This document shows, one piece after another, positions 48,148-58,053 of a stretch of 64,000 nt of DNA; positions within the stretch are counted from its first letter, which is position 1, and each line of letters opens with the position of its first letter. The position numbers and the translations under genes are program-made. Source of the DNA: Govania unica (GTDB lineage: Bacteria > Pseudomonadota > Alphaproteobacteria > Sphingomonadales > Govanellaceae); the NCBI RefSeq assembly GCF_027920805.1, contig NZ_JANWOI010000001.1, positions 1 through 64,000 on the forward strand. Reading direction: 5' to 3'. A model generated the notes under the pieces. It did no database searches, had not been told where the DNA came from, and saw only the letters and a list, made by a program, of their open reading frames with translations.

Positions 48148-48621
48148 TTAGAAGAGTTCAGGGTCCCGGGCGCGGAAGGAGATGCCTTCCAGCCGCAACA
48201 GCGCCGCTTTGGTTTCAGGGCCTTCTCCGGCGCTATAGCCGCCGAGGCTGCCATGAATGCCGAGAATGCGATGGCAGGGAATGAGAATGGGAACAGGGTT
48301 TCGCCCGCAAGCCATGCCAATGGCGCGGGCATGCGTACTCAAAACGCTCGCGAGATCGCCATAACTTTTGGCGCTGCCATAAGGAATGGCGCGCAAGGCG
48401 GCCCAGACTTTTTGTTGAAAGACGGTACCATGGGCTTCGATGGGCAGGTCGAAGGTTCGGAGATCGCCATCAAAATAGGCATCGATTTGGGCCTTGGCCT
48501 CGTTCAGGACTGCTGTGGTCTCCTGAAAGGGGCTGCGACCCCAATCGAGCGCGACAATGACGCCATCCTCCTCGCTGACTGTAAGATCACCATATGGACT
48601 GAGAAAAGACAGTTGCGGCAT
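48148..48621 (-). CDS. ogt: Methylated-DNA--protein-cysteine S-methyltransferase
   Basis: This suicide repair protein removes O6-methyl groups from guanine. The 157-residue protein has the acceptor-cysteine motif IPCHRI, the helix-turn-helix arginine-finger region (YGSAKSYGDLA) and the GYSAGEGPETKAALLRLE tail. No Ada-type N-terminal domain is present. It is first of a minus-strand trio with the hydrolase and the reductase. Confidence 0.95.
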   Translation of the reverse strand: MPQLSFLSPYGDLTVSEEDGVIVALDWGRSPFQETTAVLNEAKAQIDAYFDGDLRTFDLPIEAHGTVFQQKVWAALRAIPYGSAKSYGDLASVLSTHARAIGMACGRNPVPILIPCHRILGIHGSLGGYSAGEGPETKAALLRLEGISFRARDPELF

Positions 48622-48746
48622 ACTGTAAAGACCTGTGATAACAGAAGGGAAGATTGACCCTGCGGGCCGCGAAAGTGTATGAGATCAGGGAGCAAGGGGC
48701 AACTCCCCCGCAAGAGGCGCGTCATATCCAATTGGAGTAGTGCCAG

Positions 48747-48989
48747 ATGAAAATCACCATGACCGTAGATTGCACCCCGGAAGAAGCCCGGGCTTTTTTT
48801 GGCTTTCCCAATCTGGAAAAGATTCAGGCCGCCGTGCTTGAAGATATGCAGAAACGCGTGAGTGCCGGCATTCCGGCGGCGGAGATGCAGGAGCTGTTCA
48901 AGCTGTGGATGCCGGCAAGCTCCAAAGGCTGGCAGGATCTTCAATCCATGTTCTGGCCGGGCAAGACCGACAAACCTGATAAAGCCTGA
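48747..48989 (+). CDS. DUF6489-like small protein
   Basis: An 80-residue acidic protein: MKITMTVDCTPEEARAFFGF at the start, a helical middle and SMFWPGKTDKPDKA at the end. The MKI-VDCTPEEAR-F-G and MFW patterns recall DUF6489, an alphaproteobacterial family without known function. No membrane segment or metal motif is seen. It lies 22 bases before the ferredoxin-like gene in the run that ends at mnmE, so it may be co-transcribed. Confidence 0.75.
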   Translation: MKITMTVDCTPEEARAFFGFPNLEKIQAAVLEDMQKRVSAGIPAAEMQELFKLWMPASSKGWQDLQSMFWPGKTDKPDKA

Positions 48990-49011
48990 TTTCTAGAGAG
49001 AAAGTGTCGTA

Positions 49012-49377
49012 ATGGCCGAAACCGGCAGTTCTGAAATTGCGCCTTATTACGAGGCGCATGTCTTTTGTTGCGTAAACCAGCGGGTCAAAGGGCACCCGCG
49101 CGGCTGCTGTCAGGAACGCGGCGCCATTGTGCTGCGGAATTATATGAAGGAACGGGCATCGGCGCTCGGCCTCAAGGCGACTCGGATCAATGGCGCCCAT
49201 TGCCTTGACCGCTGTGAGCTTGGTCCAGTGCTGGTGATTTATCCGGAAGGCATCTGGTACAGCTATAGCACTAAAGACGACATTGACGAGATCCTGCAAA
49301 GTCATCTGATCGAGGGTAGGCGGGTGGAACGTCTGCTGCTGCGGCCAGAGGACGGCCCCTTGCCAGATAAAGAATGA
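49012..49377 (+). CDS. Thioredoxin-like 2Fe-2S ferredoxin domain protein
   Basis: The 121-residue protein resembles the NuoE/Shethna thioredoxin-like ferredoxin fold. Candidate 2Fe-2S ligands are the cysteines in HVFCCVNQR, GCCQERG and INGAHCLDRCELGP. Its partner and electron path are unknown. The stop overlaps the mnmE start (ATGA). MnmE-MnmG tRNA modification is not known to need such a ferredoxin, so the pairing may be purely positional. Confidence 0.85.
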   Translation: MAETGSSEIAPYYEAHVFCCVNQRVKGHPRGCCQERGAIVLRNYMKERASALGLKATRINGAHCLDRCELGPVLVIYPEGIWYSYSTKDDIDEILQSHLIEGRRVERLLLRPEDGPLPDKE

Positions 49378-50702
49378 CCGTGATGGATACGATTTTTGCC
49401 CTGGCAAGCGGGCGCGGGCGGGCCGGTGTCGCGGTGTTTCGCCTGTCTGGACCCCAAGCAGGGGCCGCGCTTGAGAGCTTAACAGGCCAATCCTTGCCAC
49501 CAGCCCGTGCGGCGCGGCTTCGCTGGTTGAAGGATCCTGAAACGGCTGATCGGCTCGATCAGGCGCTGGTGTTGTGGTTTCCGGGCCCGGGAAGTTTCAC
49601 CGGGGAAGATGTGGTGGAACTGCAGATCCACGGCGGCGCGGCGGTGTCGGCGGCGGTGGCGCGGGCGCTTGGAAAGCTCCCGGGGTTGCGGCCGGCGGAG
49701 GCCGGTGAATATGCGCGTCGCGCTTTTGCCAATGATCGTCTGGACCTCACCTCGGCCGAGGGGCTCGGCGATCTTATCAATGCGGAAACCGAAGGTCAGC
49801 GGCGTCAGGCTCTCCGTCAGATGGACGGAGCCATGGAACGCATTTATGAGGGCTGGCGCACTCAGCTGATCGAAGCACTGGCCATGACCGAAGCGGCCAT
49901 TGATTTTGCCGACGAAGATCTTCCAGATGATGTGGGCTTACGAGCGCGGCCCGTGGTGGCCGAGTTATGCGCAGCCATGGAGCGCGAACTGACCCGGGCT
50001 CCGGTGGGGGAGCGCTTGCGCGACGGCTTGACCGTAGCCATTCTTGGTGCGCCGAACGCCGGCAAATCCTCCCTCCTCAATGCGCTGGCGCGGCGGGAGG
50101 CAGCCATTGTTTCCGACCGTGCCGGGACCACTCGTGACGTAATCGAGGTTCATCTCGATCTCCATGGCTTGCCCATGACCTTGCTTGATACCGCGGGGCT
50201 TCACGATACGGTGGACGATATTGAGCTTGAGGGCATTCGCCGTGCCCGTGCCCGTGCGCTGACGGCCGATTTTAGGATCCTTCTGCTGGATGCGCGGGAC
50301 TGGCCGGTTATGCCGGAAGCATTGCGGGATTTGACCGGGCCGGACAGTCTGCTCGTGATCAATAAAACCGATTTGCGGGCAGTTGAGGAAACGGCTGGCT
50401 TAGCTGTCAGTGCCAAAACCGGGGCAGGGATCGATCATTTGATTGAGACCCTGACCGCTCGCGCCGAAGCCCTGATGTCGTCGAGCGAACCGGTTTTGAT
50501 CACCCGCCAGCGTCATCGCTATGCTCTTGAGGATTGCGTGAGGGAATTGCAGCGCTTTTTGGCGGCCGGGACAGATCGGGATTTTGAGTTGCTGGCCGAA
50601 GATTTACGTATGGCGGCGCGGGCTTTGGGGCGGATCACGGGCCGAGTCGATGTAGAAGACCTGCTGGATGTAATCTTCAGTGAATTTTGTATAGGCAAGT
50701 GA
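49374..50702 (+). CDS. mnmE: tRNA uridine-5-carboxymethylaminomethyl modification GTPase MnmE
   Basis: MnmE with MnmG modifies wobble U34 of several tRNAs. The 442-residue protein has the tetrahydrofolate-binding N-domain (about 1-115), a helical domain, an inserted GTPase with G1 GAPNAGKSS, G3 DTAGLHD and G4 NKTD, and the C-terminal CIGK with the catalytic cysteine. ATGA overlap with the ferredoxin-like gene. A parS site follows it. Confidence 0.97.
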   Translation: MTVMDTIFALASGRGRAGVAVFRLSGPQAGAALESLTGQSLPPARAARLRWLKDPETADRLDQALVLWFPGPGSFTGEDVVELQIHGGAAVSAAVARALGKLPGLRPAEAGEYARRAFANDRLDLTSAEGLGDLINAETEGQRRQALRQMDGAMERIYEGWRTQLIEALAMTEAAIDFADEDLPDDVGLRARPVVAELCAAMERELTRAPVGERLRDGLTVAILGAPNAGKSSLLNALARREAAIVSDRAGTTRDVIEVHLDLHGLPMTLLDTAGLHDTVDDIELEGIRRARARALTADFRILLLDARDWPVMPEALRDLTGPDSLLVINKTDLRAVEETAGLAVSAKTGAGIDHLIETLTARAEALMSSSEPVLITRQRHRYALEDCVRELQRFLAAGTDRDFELLAEDLRMAARALGRITGRVDVEDLLDVIFSEFCIGK

Positions 50703-50723
50703 GCGACCGGAGTCGCGCGGAAA

Positions 50724-50739
50724 TGTTCCACGTGGAACA
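50724..50739. other. parS centromere site 1
   Basis: TGTTCCACGTGGAACA is a perfect 16-base palindrome, extended to 20 bases with the flanking AA and TT (50722-50741). It matches the conserved ParB-binding parS core, with TTCCACGTGGAA instead of the more frequent TTTCACGTGAAA. It lies between mnmE and mnmG, 2.6 kb before parA and about 8.6 kb from the putative origin. Confidence 0.9.
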
Positions 50740-50826
50740 TTTGCCTAAAATCGTCTCCGATAGATTTTGACGGCGGGCCGGTCTTTCCCTAGAGTTGGCG
50801 CGAATTTCCAGACTTTGAGAGTCACA

Positions 50827-52707
50827 ATGATTGACCCGACTTACGATGTGATCGTTATCGGCGGCGGCCATGCTGGTGCAGAAGCAGCGGCGGCAGCAGC
50901 CCGTATGGGGGCGCGCACATTGCTTGCCACCCATAAACTCGAAACCGTTGGGGAGATGTCCTGCAATCCGGCCATCGGCGGTTTGGGCAAGGGCCATCTG
51001 GTGCGTGAAATAGATGCGCTCGACGGGCTGATGGGGCGGGTGGCCGATGCGGGCGGTATTCAATTCCGCATGCTCAATCGGCGCAAGGGGCCGGCGGTCC
51101 GCGGTCCGCGCACTCAGGCGGATCGCAAACTCTACCGTCAGGCCATGCAGGATATTCTCTTTGACTACCCCAATCTGACCGTGCGGGCTGTGGCCGTCGA
51201 AGATCTTCTGATGACCAAACAGGACGGCAAGCCGCAGGTTGCCGGTATTGTCAGCGCGAGCGGGGAGGAAATCCGTGCCGGAGCCGTGGTCCTGACCACC
51301 GGCACTTTTCTGCGTGGCATGATCCATATAGGTGAAACCCGGATTCCGGCTGGCCGGGTGGGTGAGGCTCCAGCCTTGGGGTTATCGGAAACCCTGATGC
51401 GATTCGGTTTTACCTTGGGGCGGCTGAAAACGGGAACCCCGGCGCGGCTGGACGGTAAGACAATTGCCTGGGCCGGACTTGAGACTCAGGATGGCGACAA
51501 TCCACCGGTGCCGTTTTCCTTCCTGACCAAAGAAATCACCAATCCGCAGATCGTCTGTCATATCACCCGGACGACCGAGGCCACGCATCAGATCATTCGG
51601 GACAATCTACACCGCGCGCCCATGTATGCCGGGGCCATCGAGGGGCGGGGACCGCGTTATTGTCCATCCATTGAAGACAAGGTCGTGCGCTTTGCCGATA
51701 AGGACAATCATCAGATCTTTCTCGAACCAGAAGGGCTGGATGACGATACGGTTTACCCGAACGGGATTTCCACCAGTCTGCCGGAGGAGATTCAGGACGT
51801 TCTGCTACGCACCATTCCCGGCCTGGAAAATGTGCGAATCATTCGTCCCGGCTATGCCATCGAATATGATTTTATCGATCCCCGGGAACTGAACCCGAGC
51901 CTTGAGACCCGCCGGGTTGGCGGTTTGTTTCTGGCCGGACAGATCAACGGCACCACCGGATACGAAGAGGCAGCGGCGCAAGGTCTGATGGCCGGGCTTA
52001 ATGCGGCGCGTCTGACTGGCGGACAAGAGGCGGTTACCCTCGACCGGGCAACGGCCTATATTGGGGTGATGATTGATGATCTTGTCACGCAAGGCACCCG
52101 CGAGCCCTATCGCATGTTCACGTCCCGGGCCGAATATCGGCTGAGCCTGCGGGCCGATAATGCCGATCAGCGGCTGACCGGTCTGGGCGTTCAGTTTGGC
52201 TGTGTGGGCTCCGTTCGGCGCGAGGCGTTCGAGGGTAAGATGACGGCCTTGACGGCAGCCCGCGACGCCATGGCGGGGATGACTATTACTCCGGCGCAAG
52301 CCACCAAGCGCGGATTCAAGATCAATCAGGATGGGGTATTGCGTTCGGCTATGGATCTTTTGTCCTATCCGGATGTGAACTTTGAACGTCTTGGTGACCT
52401 TTGGCCCGAGCTTCAGGGGCTCGCGCCTGAGATTGTTGAGCAGCTTGAAATTGATGCTCATTATCGCGGCTATCTCGATCGTCAAGACGCCGACATTCTG
52501 TCCTTCCGCAAGGACGAGAGTCTAAGGCTCGGGGCTGAGCTTGATTATAATGCCATTGGCGGATTGTCGACCGAAGTGCGGGAAAAACTTAAGACAGTGA
52601 TGCCGGCCACCCTTGGTGCCGCGGCGCGGATTCCGGGTGTGACACCGGCCGCCCTGACCGCCCTTCTTGGGCATGTGAAGCGGGCTGACCGCAAGGCTAG
52701 TGCATGA
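50827..52707 (+). CDS. mnmG: tRNA uridine-5-carboxymethylaminomethyl modification enzyme MnmG (GidA)
   Basis: This FAD-dependent partner of MnmE has 626 residues. FAD is bound through [14 protein letters not shown]. Other family blocks are [26 protein letters not shown] and the C-terminal helical domain that contacts MnmE. ATG 50827 is chosen; an upstream in-frame ATG at 50767 would add 20 residues lacking similarity. Overlap with rsmG (ATGA). Confidence 0.97.
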   Translation: MIDPTYDVIVIGGGHAGAEAAAAAARMGARTLLATHKLETVGEMSCNPAIGGLGKGHLVREIDALDGLMGRVADAGGIQFRMLNRRKGPAVRGPRTQADRKLYRQAMQDILFDYPNLTVRAVAVEDLLMTKQDGKPQVAGIVSASGEEIRAGAVVLTTGTFLRGMIHIGETRIPAGRVGEAPALGLSETLMRFGFTLGRLKTGTPARLDGKTIAWAGLETQDGDNPPVPFSFLTKEITNPQIVCHITRTTEATHQIIRDNLHRAPMYAGAIEGRGPRYCPSIEDKVVRFADKDNHQIFLEPEGLDDDTVYPNGISTSLPEEIQDVLLRTIPGLENVRIIRPGYAIEYDFIDPRELNPSLETRRVGGLFLAGQINGTTGYEEAAAQGLMAGLNAARLTGGQEAVTLDRATAYIGVMIDDLVTQGTREPYRMFTSRAEYRLSLRADNADQRLTGLGVQFGCVGSVRREAFEGKMTALTAARDAMAGMTITPAQATKRGFKINQDGVLRSAMDLLSYPDVNFERLGDLWPELQGLAPEIVEQLEIDAHYRGYLDRQDADILSFRKDESLRLGAELDYNAIGGLSTEVREKLKTVMPATLGAAARIPGVTPAALTALLGHVKRADRKASA

Positions 52708-53357
52708 CCATGACCACGACAGTGAGTGAAATTGAGACGTTCGGGCCGGAAGAGTTTCTCGCCACGATGAATGTTCCACGTGAAACATTGGACGGATTGA
52801 GAGTCTATGTTCGCGTTCTGCTCGATTGGCAGGAACGACTCAATCTGGTGGGACAAAGCACGATCCCCGATCTATGGCGGCGGCATATTCTTGATTCGGC
52901 GCAAATACTCCAGCATATCCCTGACTGGCAAACCCGTCCGAGGGTCTGGGCCGATCTTGGCACCGGGGCCGGATTTCCCGGCATGGTTCTGGCTTTGATG
53001 GGGGCGGGGCATGTGCATCTCTTTGAAAAGAGCCCGCGCAAATGCCAGTTCCTGCGCGCCGCTGCGGAGGCCAGCGGGGCTGATGTGAGTGTTCATGAGG
53101 GCCACAGCGATGAGTTCGAGGCCGGAGCCGTGGATGTTCTGGTCTCCCGCGCCTGTGCCCCGCTCAACCGGTTGCTAGGTTTGGCGGCGCCGTTTTTCGG
53201 TCCGAACAGCGTGGCCTATTTTCATAAGGGTCAAAATCTAGATGATGAATTGACCGAAGCCACTAAATACTGGAACATGGAAACCAAGATTTTCCAGAGC
53301 TGCACTGATCCTCGGGGACGCCTCATTCGAGTGAAGGGCTTGCGCAATGTCCGTTAA
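52704..53357 (+). CDS. rsmG: 16S rRNA (guanine-527-N7) methyltransferase RsmG (GidB)
   Basis: RsmG methylates G527 of 16S rRNA; its loss gives low-level streptomycin resistance. The 217-residue protein has SAM motif I in [15 protein letters not shown] and the family N-terminal block [19 protein letters not shown]. Its segment NVPRET is encoded by a parS site. The end overlaps parA by 11 bases. Confidence 0.96.
   Translation: MTMTTTVSEIETFGPEEFLATMNVPRETLDGLRVYVRVLLDWQERLNLVGQSTIPDLWRRHILDSAQILQHIPDWQTRPRVWADLGTGAGFPGMVLALMGAGHVHLFEKSPRKCQFLRAAAEASGADVSVHEGHSDEFEAGAVDVLVSRACAPLNRLLGLAAPFFGPNSVAYFHKGQNLDDELTEATKYWNMETKIFQSCTDPRGRLIRVKGLRNVR
52772..52787. other. parS centromere site 2, inside rsmG
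   Basis: TGTTCCACGTGAAACA, identical to the Bacillus subtilis parS consensus, lies within the rsmG coding sequence and encodes part of NVPRET. It is 2.05 kb from the first parS site and 575 bases before parA. Confidence 0.92.
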
Positions 53358-54204
53358 AACTTTGTCCGACCAATCTATCGAAGCGACCCTGGCCGAGCTG
53401 GCCAAGGCGACCGAACGCGGACGTCGTGTCATCGCGGTGGTCAATCAGAAGGGTGGGGTGGGCAAAACCACCACCGCCATCAATCTGGCGACGGCCCTGG
53501 CGGCGGTGAAAAAATCGGTGTTGATCATCGATCTCGACCCGCAGGGCAATGCGAGCACCGGGCTCGGCGTTGAAATGCGCGATCGCAAGCGCTCGTCCTA
53601 TGAGGTGCTGATGGGCGATGTGGCTCTGCGGGAGGCGATCCTTGCGACGTCCATTCCGGGGCTGCATATCGTGCCCTCGACCATTGATCTTTCGGGCGCA
53701 GAACTTGAACTTGTGCCCATGGAACGCCGGAATTTTCGTCTGCGCGACGCCTTTTTTGACGCCGATCAGGCCATCAAAAGCTATGACTATGTGCTGATCG
53801 ATTGTCCACCGTCACTTAATCTTCTAACGTTGAATGCCCTGACGGCGGCGAAATCGGTTCTGGTGCCGCTGCAATGTGAATTTTTCGCGCTTGAGGGCTT
53901 GAGCCTGTTGTTGAAGACCATCGAACGTGTGCGGGCCAACTTTAACCCGGATCTCGATATCTTTGGCATCGTGCTGACCATGTTCGATCGCCGCAACAAT
54001 CTGTCGGATCAGGTGGCCGCCGATGTGCGCAGCTATCTTGGCGACAAGGTTTATGACACGGTGATTCCGCGCAATGTGCGGGTGTCGGAGGCGCCGTCCC
54101 ACGGCAAGCCAGCACTCCTCTATGACTATAAATGCGCGGGCAGCCAGGCCTATATCAAACTTGCCACCGAAGTGCTGCGCCGCGAGCGCCGGCCGGCGGC
54201 CTGA
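53347..54204 (+). CDS. parA: Chromosome partitioning ATPase ParA
   Basis: ParA binds DNA non-specifically in its ATP form and moves ParB-parS complexes to the poles. The 285-residue protein has deviant Walker A KGGVGKTTT, Walker A' (LIIDLDPQGNAST) and Walker B (YVLIDCPPSL). An N-terminal extension of about 26 residues precedes the core. Start overlaps rsmG, and parB follows after 28 bases. Confidence 0.97.
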   Translation: MSVKTLSDQSIEATLAELAKATERGRRVIAVVNQKGGVGKTTTAINLATALAAVKKSVLIIDLDPQGNASTGLGVEMRDRKRSSYEVLMGDVALREAILATSIPGLHIVPSTIDLSGAELELVPMERRNFRLRDAFFDADQAIKSYDYVLIDCPPSLNLLTLNALTAAKSVLVPLQCEFFALEGLSLLLKTIERVRANFNPDLDIFGIVLTMFDRRNNLSDQVAADVRSYLGDKVYDTVIPRNVRVSEAPSHGKPALLYDYKCAGSQAYIKLATEVLRRERRPAA

Positions 54205-54232
54205 TGTTCCGATTAAAAGATAAGATAGTGTT

Positions 54233-55171
54233 ATGGATGATGTGATGACCGACAAAGACGCCGCCCGCAAGACCCGTCCGCTGAGCCTGGGCCGTGGGCT
54301 CTCGGCCCTTCTTGGGTCGGAAGCCGAGGACTATGCGGCACTTGATAAGGTGCGGTCGTCCAAGGATGTGCCGATTGAGCTGTTGCGGCCGAACCGCTAT
54401 CAGCCGCGCCATCATTTCGCCGAGGATCATCTGGAAGATCTGGTCAATTCAATCCGCGAGAAGGGCATATTGCAGCCTATTCTGGTGCGGCGTCTGATCG
54501 ATGAGCCCGATCAATATGAAATCATCGCCGGAGAACGGCGCTGGCGCGCGGCACAGCGGGCCAAGCTGCATCGTGTGCCGGTGGTCATTCGCGACTATAC
54601 GGACGGTGAGGCGCTGGAAGTCGCCATTATCGAAAACGTCCAGCGCGCTGATTTGTCGCCCATTGAAGAGGCGCTCGGTTATGAACGGCTGATGCGCGAA
54701 TTCGGTCATACGCAGGAGCAGATCGGTCAGCTTGTCGGCAAAAGCCGCAGCCATGTGGCCAATCTGTTGCGGCTGTTGACCCTGCCGCCGCCGGTGCAGG
54801 AAATGCTCGGTGACGGCCGTCTGAGCATGGGGCATGCACGGGCCCTCATCAATGCCGAGGATCCGGTCACGCTGGCTCGCCAAATTCTGGATCAGCAATT
54901 GAACGTGCGGGCGACCGAGGATCTGGTGCGTATCGGCCGGGCCGTGGGCAAGGATGTGGCACCAAAAGACGTCACAGCGAAAGCGCGCGGCGGTCAGAGC
55001 GGTGGTGACAAGGATCCGGATACCCTGGCTCTTGAGCGCGATTTGTCTGTGGGCACGGGCCTGCGGGTGGCGATCAATGATCGCGGCGACGGGGCTGGTG
55101 GACAATTGGTCATTGACTACAAGACCCTGGATCAGTTGGACGAAGTCTGCCGCAGATTGTGCCAGCGGTGA
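54233..55171 (+). CDS. parB: Chromosome partitioning protein ParB
   Basis: ParB is a CTP-dependent clamp that loads at parS. The 312-residue protein has the N-terminal ParA-activating segment (PLSLGRGLSALLG), the CTP-binding motifs ending GERRWRAAQ, the KorB-like helix-turn-helix (IGQLVGKSRSHVANLLRLL) and a C-terminal dimerisation domain. The two parS sites upstream are its expected targets. ATG 54245 is an alternative start. Confidence 0.97.
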   Translation: MDDVMTDKDAARKTRPLSLGRGLSALLGSEAEDYAALDKVRSSKDVPIELLRPNRYQPRHHFAEDHLEDLVNSIREKGILQPILVRRLIDEPDQYEIIAGERRWRAAQRAKLHRVPVVIRDYTDGEALEVAIIENVQRADLSPIEEALGYERLMREFGHTQEQIGQLVGKSRSHVANLLRLLTLPPPVQEMLGDGRLSMGHARALINAEDPVTLARQILDQQLNVRATEDLVRIGRAVGKDVAPKDVTAKARGGQSGGDKDPDTLALERDLSVGTGLRVAINDRGDGAGGQLVIDYKTLDQLDEVCRRLCQR

Positions 55172-55294
55172 GTCTTGCGCTTGGCGGGGTTTGGCCCTGG
55201 CTGAGCACGCCGGTATAAAATTCCCTTATTTTCTCGAGCCATCCGGTTTTTGCAGAGCCGGTCGGCTGTTTGAGACCTGGTTATCACCGTGTTT

Positions 55295-55347
55295 GTCATT
55301 GACAATGACGGTGAAAATCGCCATGTAAAGACAACCAATTTAGTCTT
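55295..55347 (+). promoter_or_regulatory. suf operon promoter-operator region
   Basis: A perfect 15-base palindrome GTCATTGACAATGAC (55295-55309) contains a TTGACA -35 (55299-55304). At 17-base spacing lies CATGTA (55322-55327), a weak -10. Just after it an inverted repeat AAGAC-N10-GTCTT (55328-55347) covers the predicted start point. Either palindrome could be the operator for the Rrf2 regulator encoded directly downstream; that is inference. Confidence 0.5.
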
Positions 55348-55363
55348 GTATTCGTGGCGAGCT

Positions 55364-55840
55364 ATGATCAGGCTGACAAAACTTGCAGATTATGCCGTGG
55401 TGCTGATGGCTCACATGGCGGAAAATCCCGGCGCGATCCATAGCGCGAGCGGGATTGCGGCTGCGACTCTGATCCCGGCGCCGACGGTTTCGAAAATTCT
55501 TGGCGCCATGGCACGGTCGGGGCTTTTGAAGTCCCATCGTGGTTTGAACGGCGGCTTTGAGCTTGCCCATGAGCCGCAGGACATTTCCATTGCCCATATC
55601 GTGTCAGTGGTTGACGGGCCAATCGCCTTGACCGACTGCACCGAGGAATCACATATGGAATGTGACATTCTCGGCTCCTGCCATATGCCGGCCTATTGGC
55701 GAAAGATCAACGGGGCGATCCGTCACGCGCTTGAAGGCGTGACGCTCTCCGATCTGACACAGACATTGCCTGATTTCCTCGCGGCGTTCCCGTCTCCTGA
55801 AGACGCCAAACCTACAGAAGATCGTCATGACAACATCTGA
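55364..55840 (+). CDS. Rrf2-family SUF system regulator (IscR/SufR-like)
   Basis: The 158-residue winged-helix protein starts [19 protein letters not shown], matching the Rrf2 family subgroup found before suf operons. Recognition helix region: [19 protein letters not shown]. Three cysteines in [22 protein letters not shown] probably hold a 2Fe-2S cluster, so it should sense Fe-S status and control the operon. ATG 55364 is chosen; an open frame to 55289 crosses the promoter region. It overlaps sufB by 14 bases. Confidence 0.92.
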   Translation: MIRLTKLADYAVVLMAHMAENPGAIHSASGIAAATLIPAPTVSKILGAMARSGLLKSHRGLNGGFELAHEPQDISIAHIVSVVDGPIALTDCTEESHMECDILGSCHMPAYWRKINGAIRHALEGVTLSDLTQTLPDFLAAFPSPEDAKPTEDRHDNI

Positions 55841-57278
55841 TGCTCAAAGCGCGCTCGATCGGGCGACCTCCAGCGAATATAAATACGGTTTCGTCACCGA
55901 TATTGAGAGCGAACTTGCGCCCAAGGGCTTGAATGAAGACACCATTCGCTTCATTTCGGCCAAAAAGGACGAGCCGGAGTGGATGCTTGAATGGCGGCTC
56001 AAGGCTTATCGCCATTGGCTGACCATGATCGAACCCGAGTGGGCCAAGGTGAAATATCCGGAAATTGATTTTCAGGATCTTTATTACTATGCCGCTCCGA
56101 AGCAGAAGCTCGAGCTTCAAAGCCTTGACGAGGTCGATCCGGAATTGCTGCGGACCTATGAAAAGCTAGGCATTCCGTTGAGAGAACGCGAAATTCTCGC
56201 GGGCGTCGCGGTTGATGCGGTGTTTGACAGCGTGTCTGTGGCCACGACCTTCAAGGGCAAATTGCGGGAATCGGGCGTTATTTTCTCGTCTATTTCCGAA
56301 GCCGTGCGGGAGCATCCGGAACTTATTCAGAAATACCTCGGCTCCGTGGTTCCGGCCGGGGACAATTTTTATGCCGCGCTCAATGCCGGGGTGTTCAGTG
56401 ACGGCACCTTTGTCTATATCCCGCCGGGGGTTCGCTGCCCGATGGAGCTTTCGACCTATTTCCGCATCAACGAAGCGAAAACCGGCCAGTTCGAACGCAC
56501 GCTGATCATCGCCGACAAGGGCTCCTATGTGAGCTATCTCGAAGGCTGCACGGCCCCCATGCGCGATGAAAATCAGCTGCATGCGGCGGTGGTGGAGCTT
56601 GTGGCTCTCGACGATGCCGAAATCAAATATTCGACGGTGCAGAACTGGTATCCGGGCGACAAGAACGGCAAGGGCGGGATTTATAATTTCGTCACCAAGC
56701 GCGGGGCCTGTCGCGGCCGCAACTCCAAGATCTCCTGGACCCAGGTGGAAACCGGCTCGGCGATCACCTGGAAATATCCAAGCTGCATCCTGCAGGGCGA
56801 CAATTCGGTGGGAGAGTTCTATTCGGTGGCCGTCACCAACAATTACCAGCAGGCCGATACCGGGACCAAGATGATCCATATCGGCAAGAACACGCGCTCG
56901 ACCATCATTTCAAAGGGCATTTCCGCCGGACGTGGGCAAAACACCTACCGCGGTCTGGTGAAGGTGCTTGGCGGCGCTGACGGCGCGCGCAATTACACCC
57001 AGTGCGACAGCCTGTTGATCGGGTCGGACTGCGGGGCCCATACGGTGCCCTATGTGGAGGTCAAAAATCCGTCGGCGCAGATCGAGCATGAGGCCACCAC
57101 CTCCAAGATCAGCGACGACCAGTTATTTTATTGCCAGCAACGCGGACTGTCGACCGAGGACGCCGTGACCATGATCGTCAACGGGTTCTGCAAGGAAGTG
57201 ATGCAGCATCTGCCGATGGAATTCGCGGTCGAGGCGCAGAAGCTTCTTGGCGTTTCGCTTGAAGGCAGCGTGGGCTGA
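55827..57278 (+). CDS. sufB: Fe-S cluster assembly scaffold SufB
   Basis: SufB, with SufC and SufD, is the scaffold on which clusters form. The 483-residue protein has the family pattern [20 protein letters not shown], including the conserved cysteine at C-G-A-H, and [12 protein letters not shown] near the N-terminal third. It is second in regulator-sufB-sufC-sufD-sufS-sufT-like-A-type. Confidence 0.97.
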   Translation: MTTSDAQSALDRATSSEYKYGFVTDIESELAPKGLNEDTIRFISAKKDEPEWMLEWRLKAYRHWLTMIEPEWAKVKYPEIDFQDLYYYAAPKQKLELQSLDEVDPELLRTYEKLGIPLREREILAGVAVDAVFDSVSVATTFKGKLRESGVIFSSISEAVREHPELIQKYLGSVVPAGDNFYAALNAGVFSDGTFVYIPPGVRCPMELSTYFRINEAKTGQFERTLIIADKGSYVSYLEGCTAPMRDENQLHAAVVELVALDDAEIKYSTVQNWYPGDKNGKGGIYNFVTKRGACRGRNSKISWTQVETGSAITWKYPSCILQGDNSVGEFYSVAVTNNYQQADTGTKMIHIGKNTRSTIISKGISAGRGQNTYRGLVKVLGGADGARNYTQCDSLLIGSDCGAHTVPYVEVKNPSAQIEHEATTSKISDDQLFYCQQRGLSTEDAVTMIVNGFCKEVMQHLPMEFAVEAQKLLGVSLEGSVG

Positions 57279-57292
57279 TAAAGGGTATAAAG

Positions 57293-58042
57293 ATGTTGGA
57301 AATCAAAAACTTGCGTGCAGCGATCGATGGCCGGGAAATCCTCAAGGGCATCAATCTGACCATCAACCCGGGCGAAGTTCATGCCATCATGGGTCCGAAC
57401 GGCTCGGGCAAAAGCACGCTGTCTTATGTGTTGTCGGGGCGGCCGGGTTATGAGCTTTTGGAAGGCAGCGTCACTCTTGACGGCGAAAATCTGCTTGAGA
57501 TGTCGCCGGACCTGCGGGCGGCGGCGGGGATTTTCCTCGGCTTCCAGTATCCGGTTGAAATCCCGGGCGTGAGCAATCTGAATTTCCTCAAAACGGCGCT
57601 GAATGCGATCCGCAAGGCGCGTGGCGAGGCCGACGTGACAGCGGCGGAATTCCTCAAGCTCGTGCGCGATAAGGCGAAGGCACTTGAAATGGACCCGGAG
57701 ATGCTGAAGCGTCCGGTCAATGTGGGCTTTTCGGGCGGCGAGAAAAAGCGCAACGAAATGGTGCAGATGCAGGTCCTTGACCCGAAGCTCGCCATTCTCG
57801 ATGAGACGGATTCGGGGCTTGATATCGACGCGCTTAAGGTCGTCTCGAAGGGGATCAACGCCCTCCGTGCGCCCGACAAGGCAATCCTGATGATCACCCA
57901 TTATCAGCGCCTGCTTGATTATGTGGTGCCTGATTTTGTGCATGTTCTGGTTCAAGGCCAGATCGTCAAATCGGGTGGCAAGGAACTGGCCTATGTGCTC
58001 GAGCGTGAGGGCTATGCGGCCTTCGCCGGTGCGGCGGCCTAA
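57293..58042 (+). CDS. sufC: SUF system ATPase SufC
   Basis: An ABC-type soluble ATPase of 249 residues. Walker A GPNGSGKST is near residue 35, ABC signature FSGGEKKRNEM and Walker B LAILDETDSGLD follow, and the H-loop is in ITHYQRLL. It remodels the SufBD pair during cluster building. Spaced 14 bases after sufB. Confidence 0.97.
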   Translation: MLEIKNLRAAIDGREILKGINLTINPGEVHAIMGPNGSGKSTLSYVLSGRPGYELLEGSVTLDGENLLEMSPDLRAAAGIFLGFQYPVEIPGVSNLNFLKTALNAIRKARGEADVTAAEFLKLVRDKAKALEMDPEMLKRPVNVGFSGGEKKRNEMVQMQVLDPKLAILDETDSGLDIDALKVVSKGINALRAPDKAILMITHYQRLLDYVVPDFVHVLVQGQIVKSGGKELAYVLEREGYAAFAGAAA

Positions 58043-58053
58043 GGAGCGTTCAG

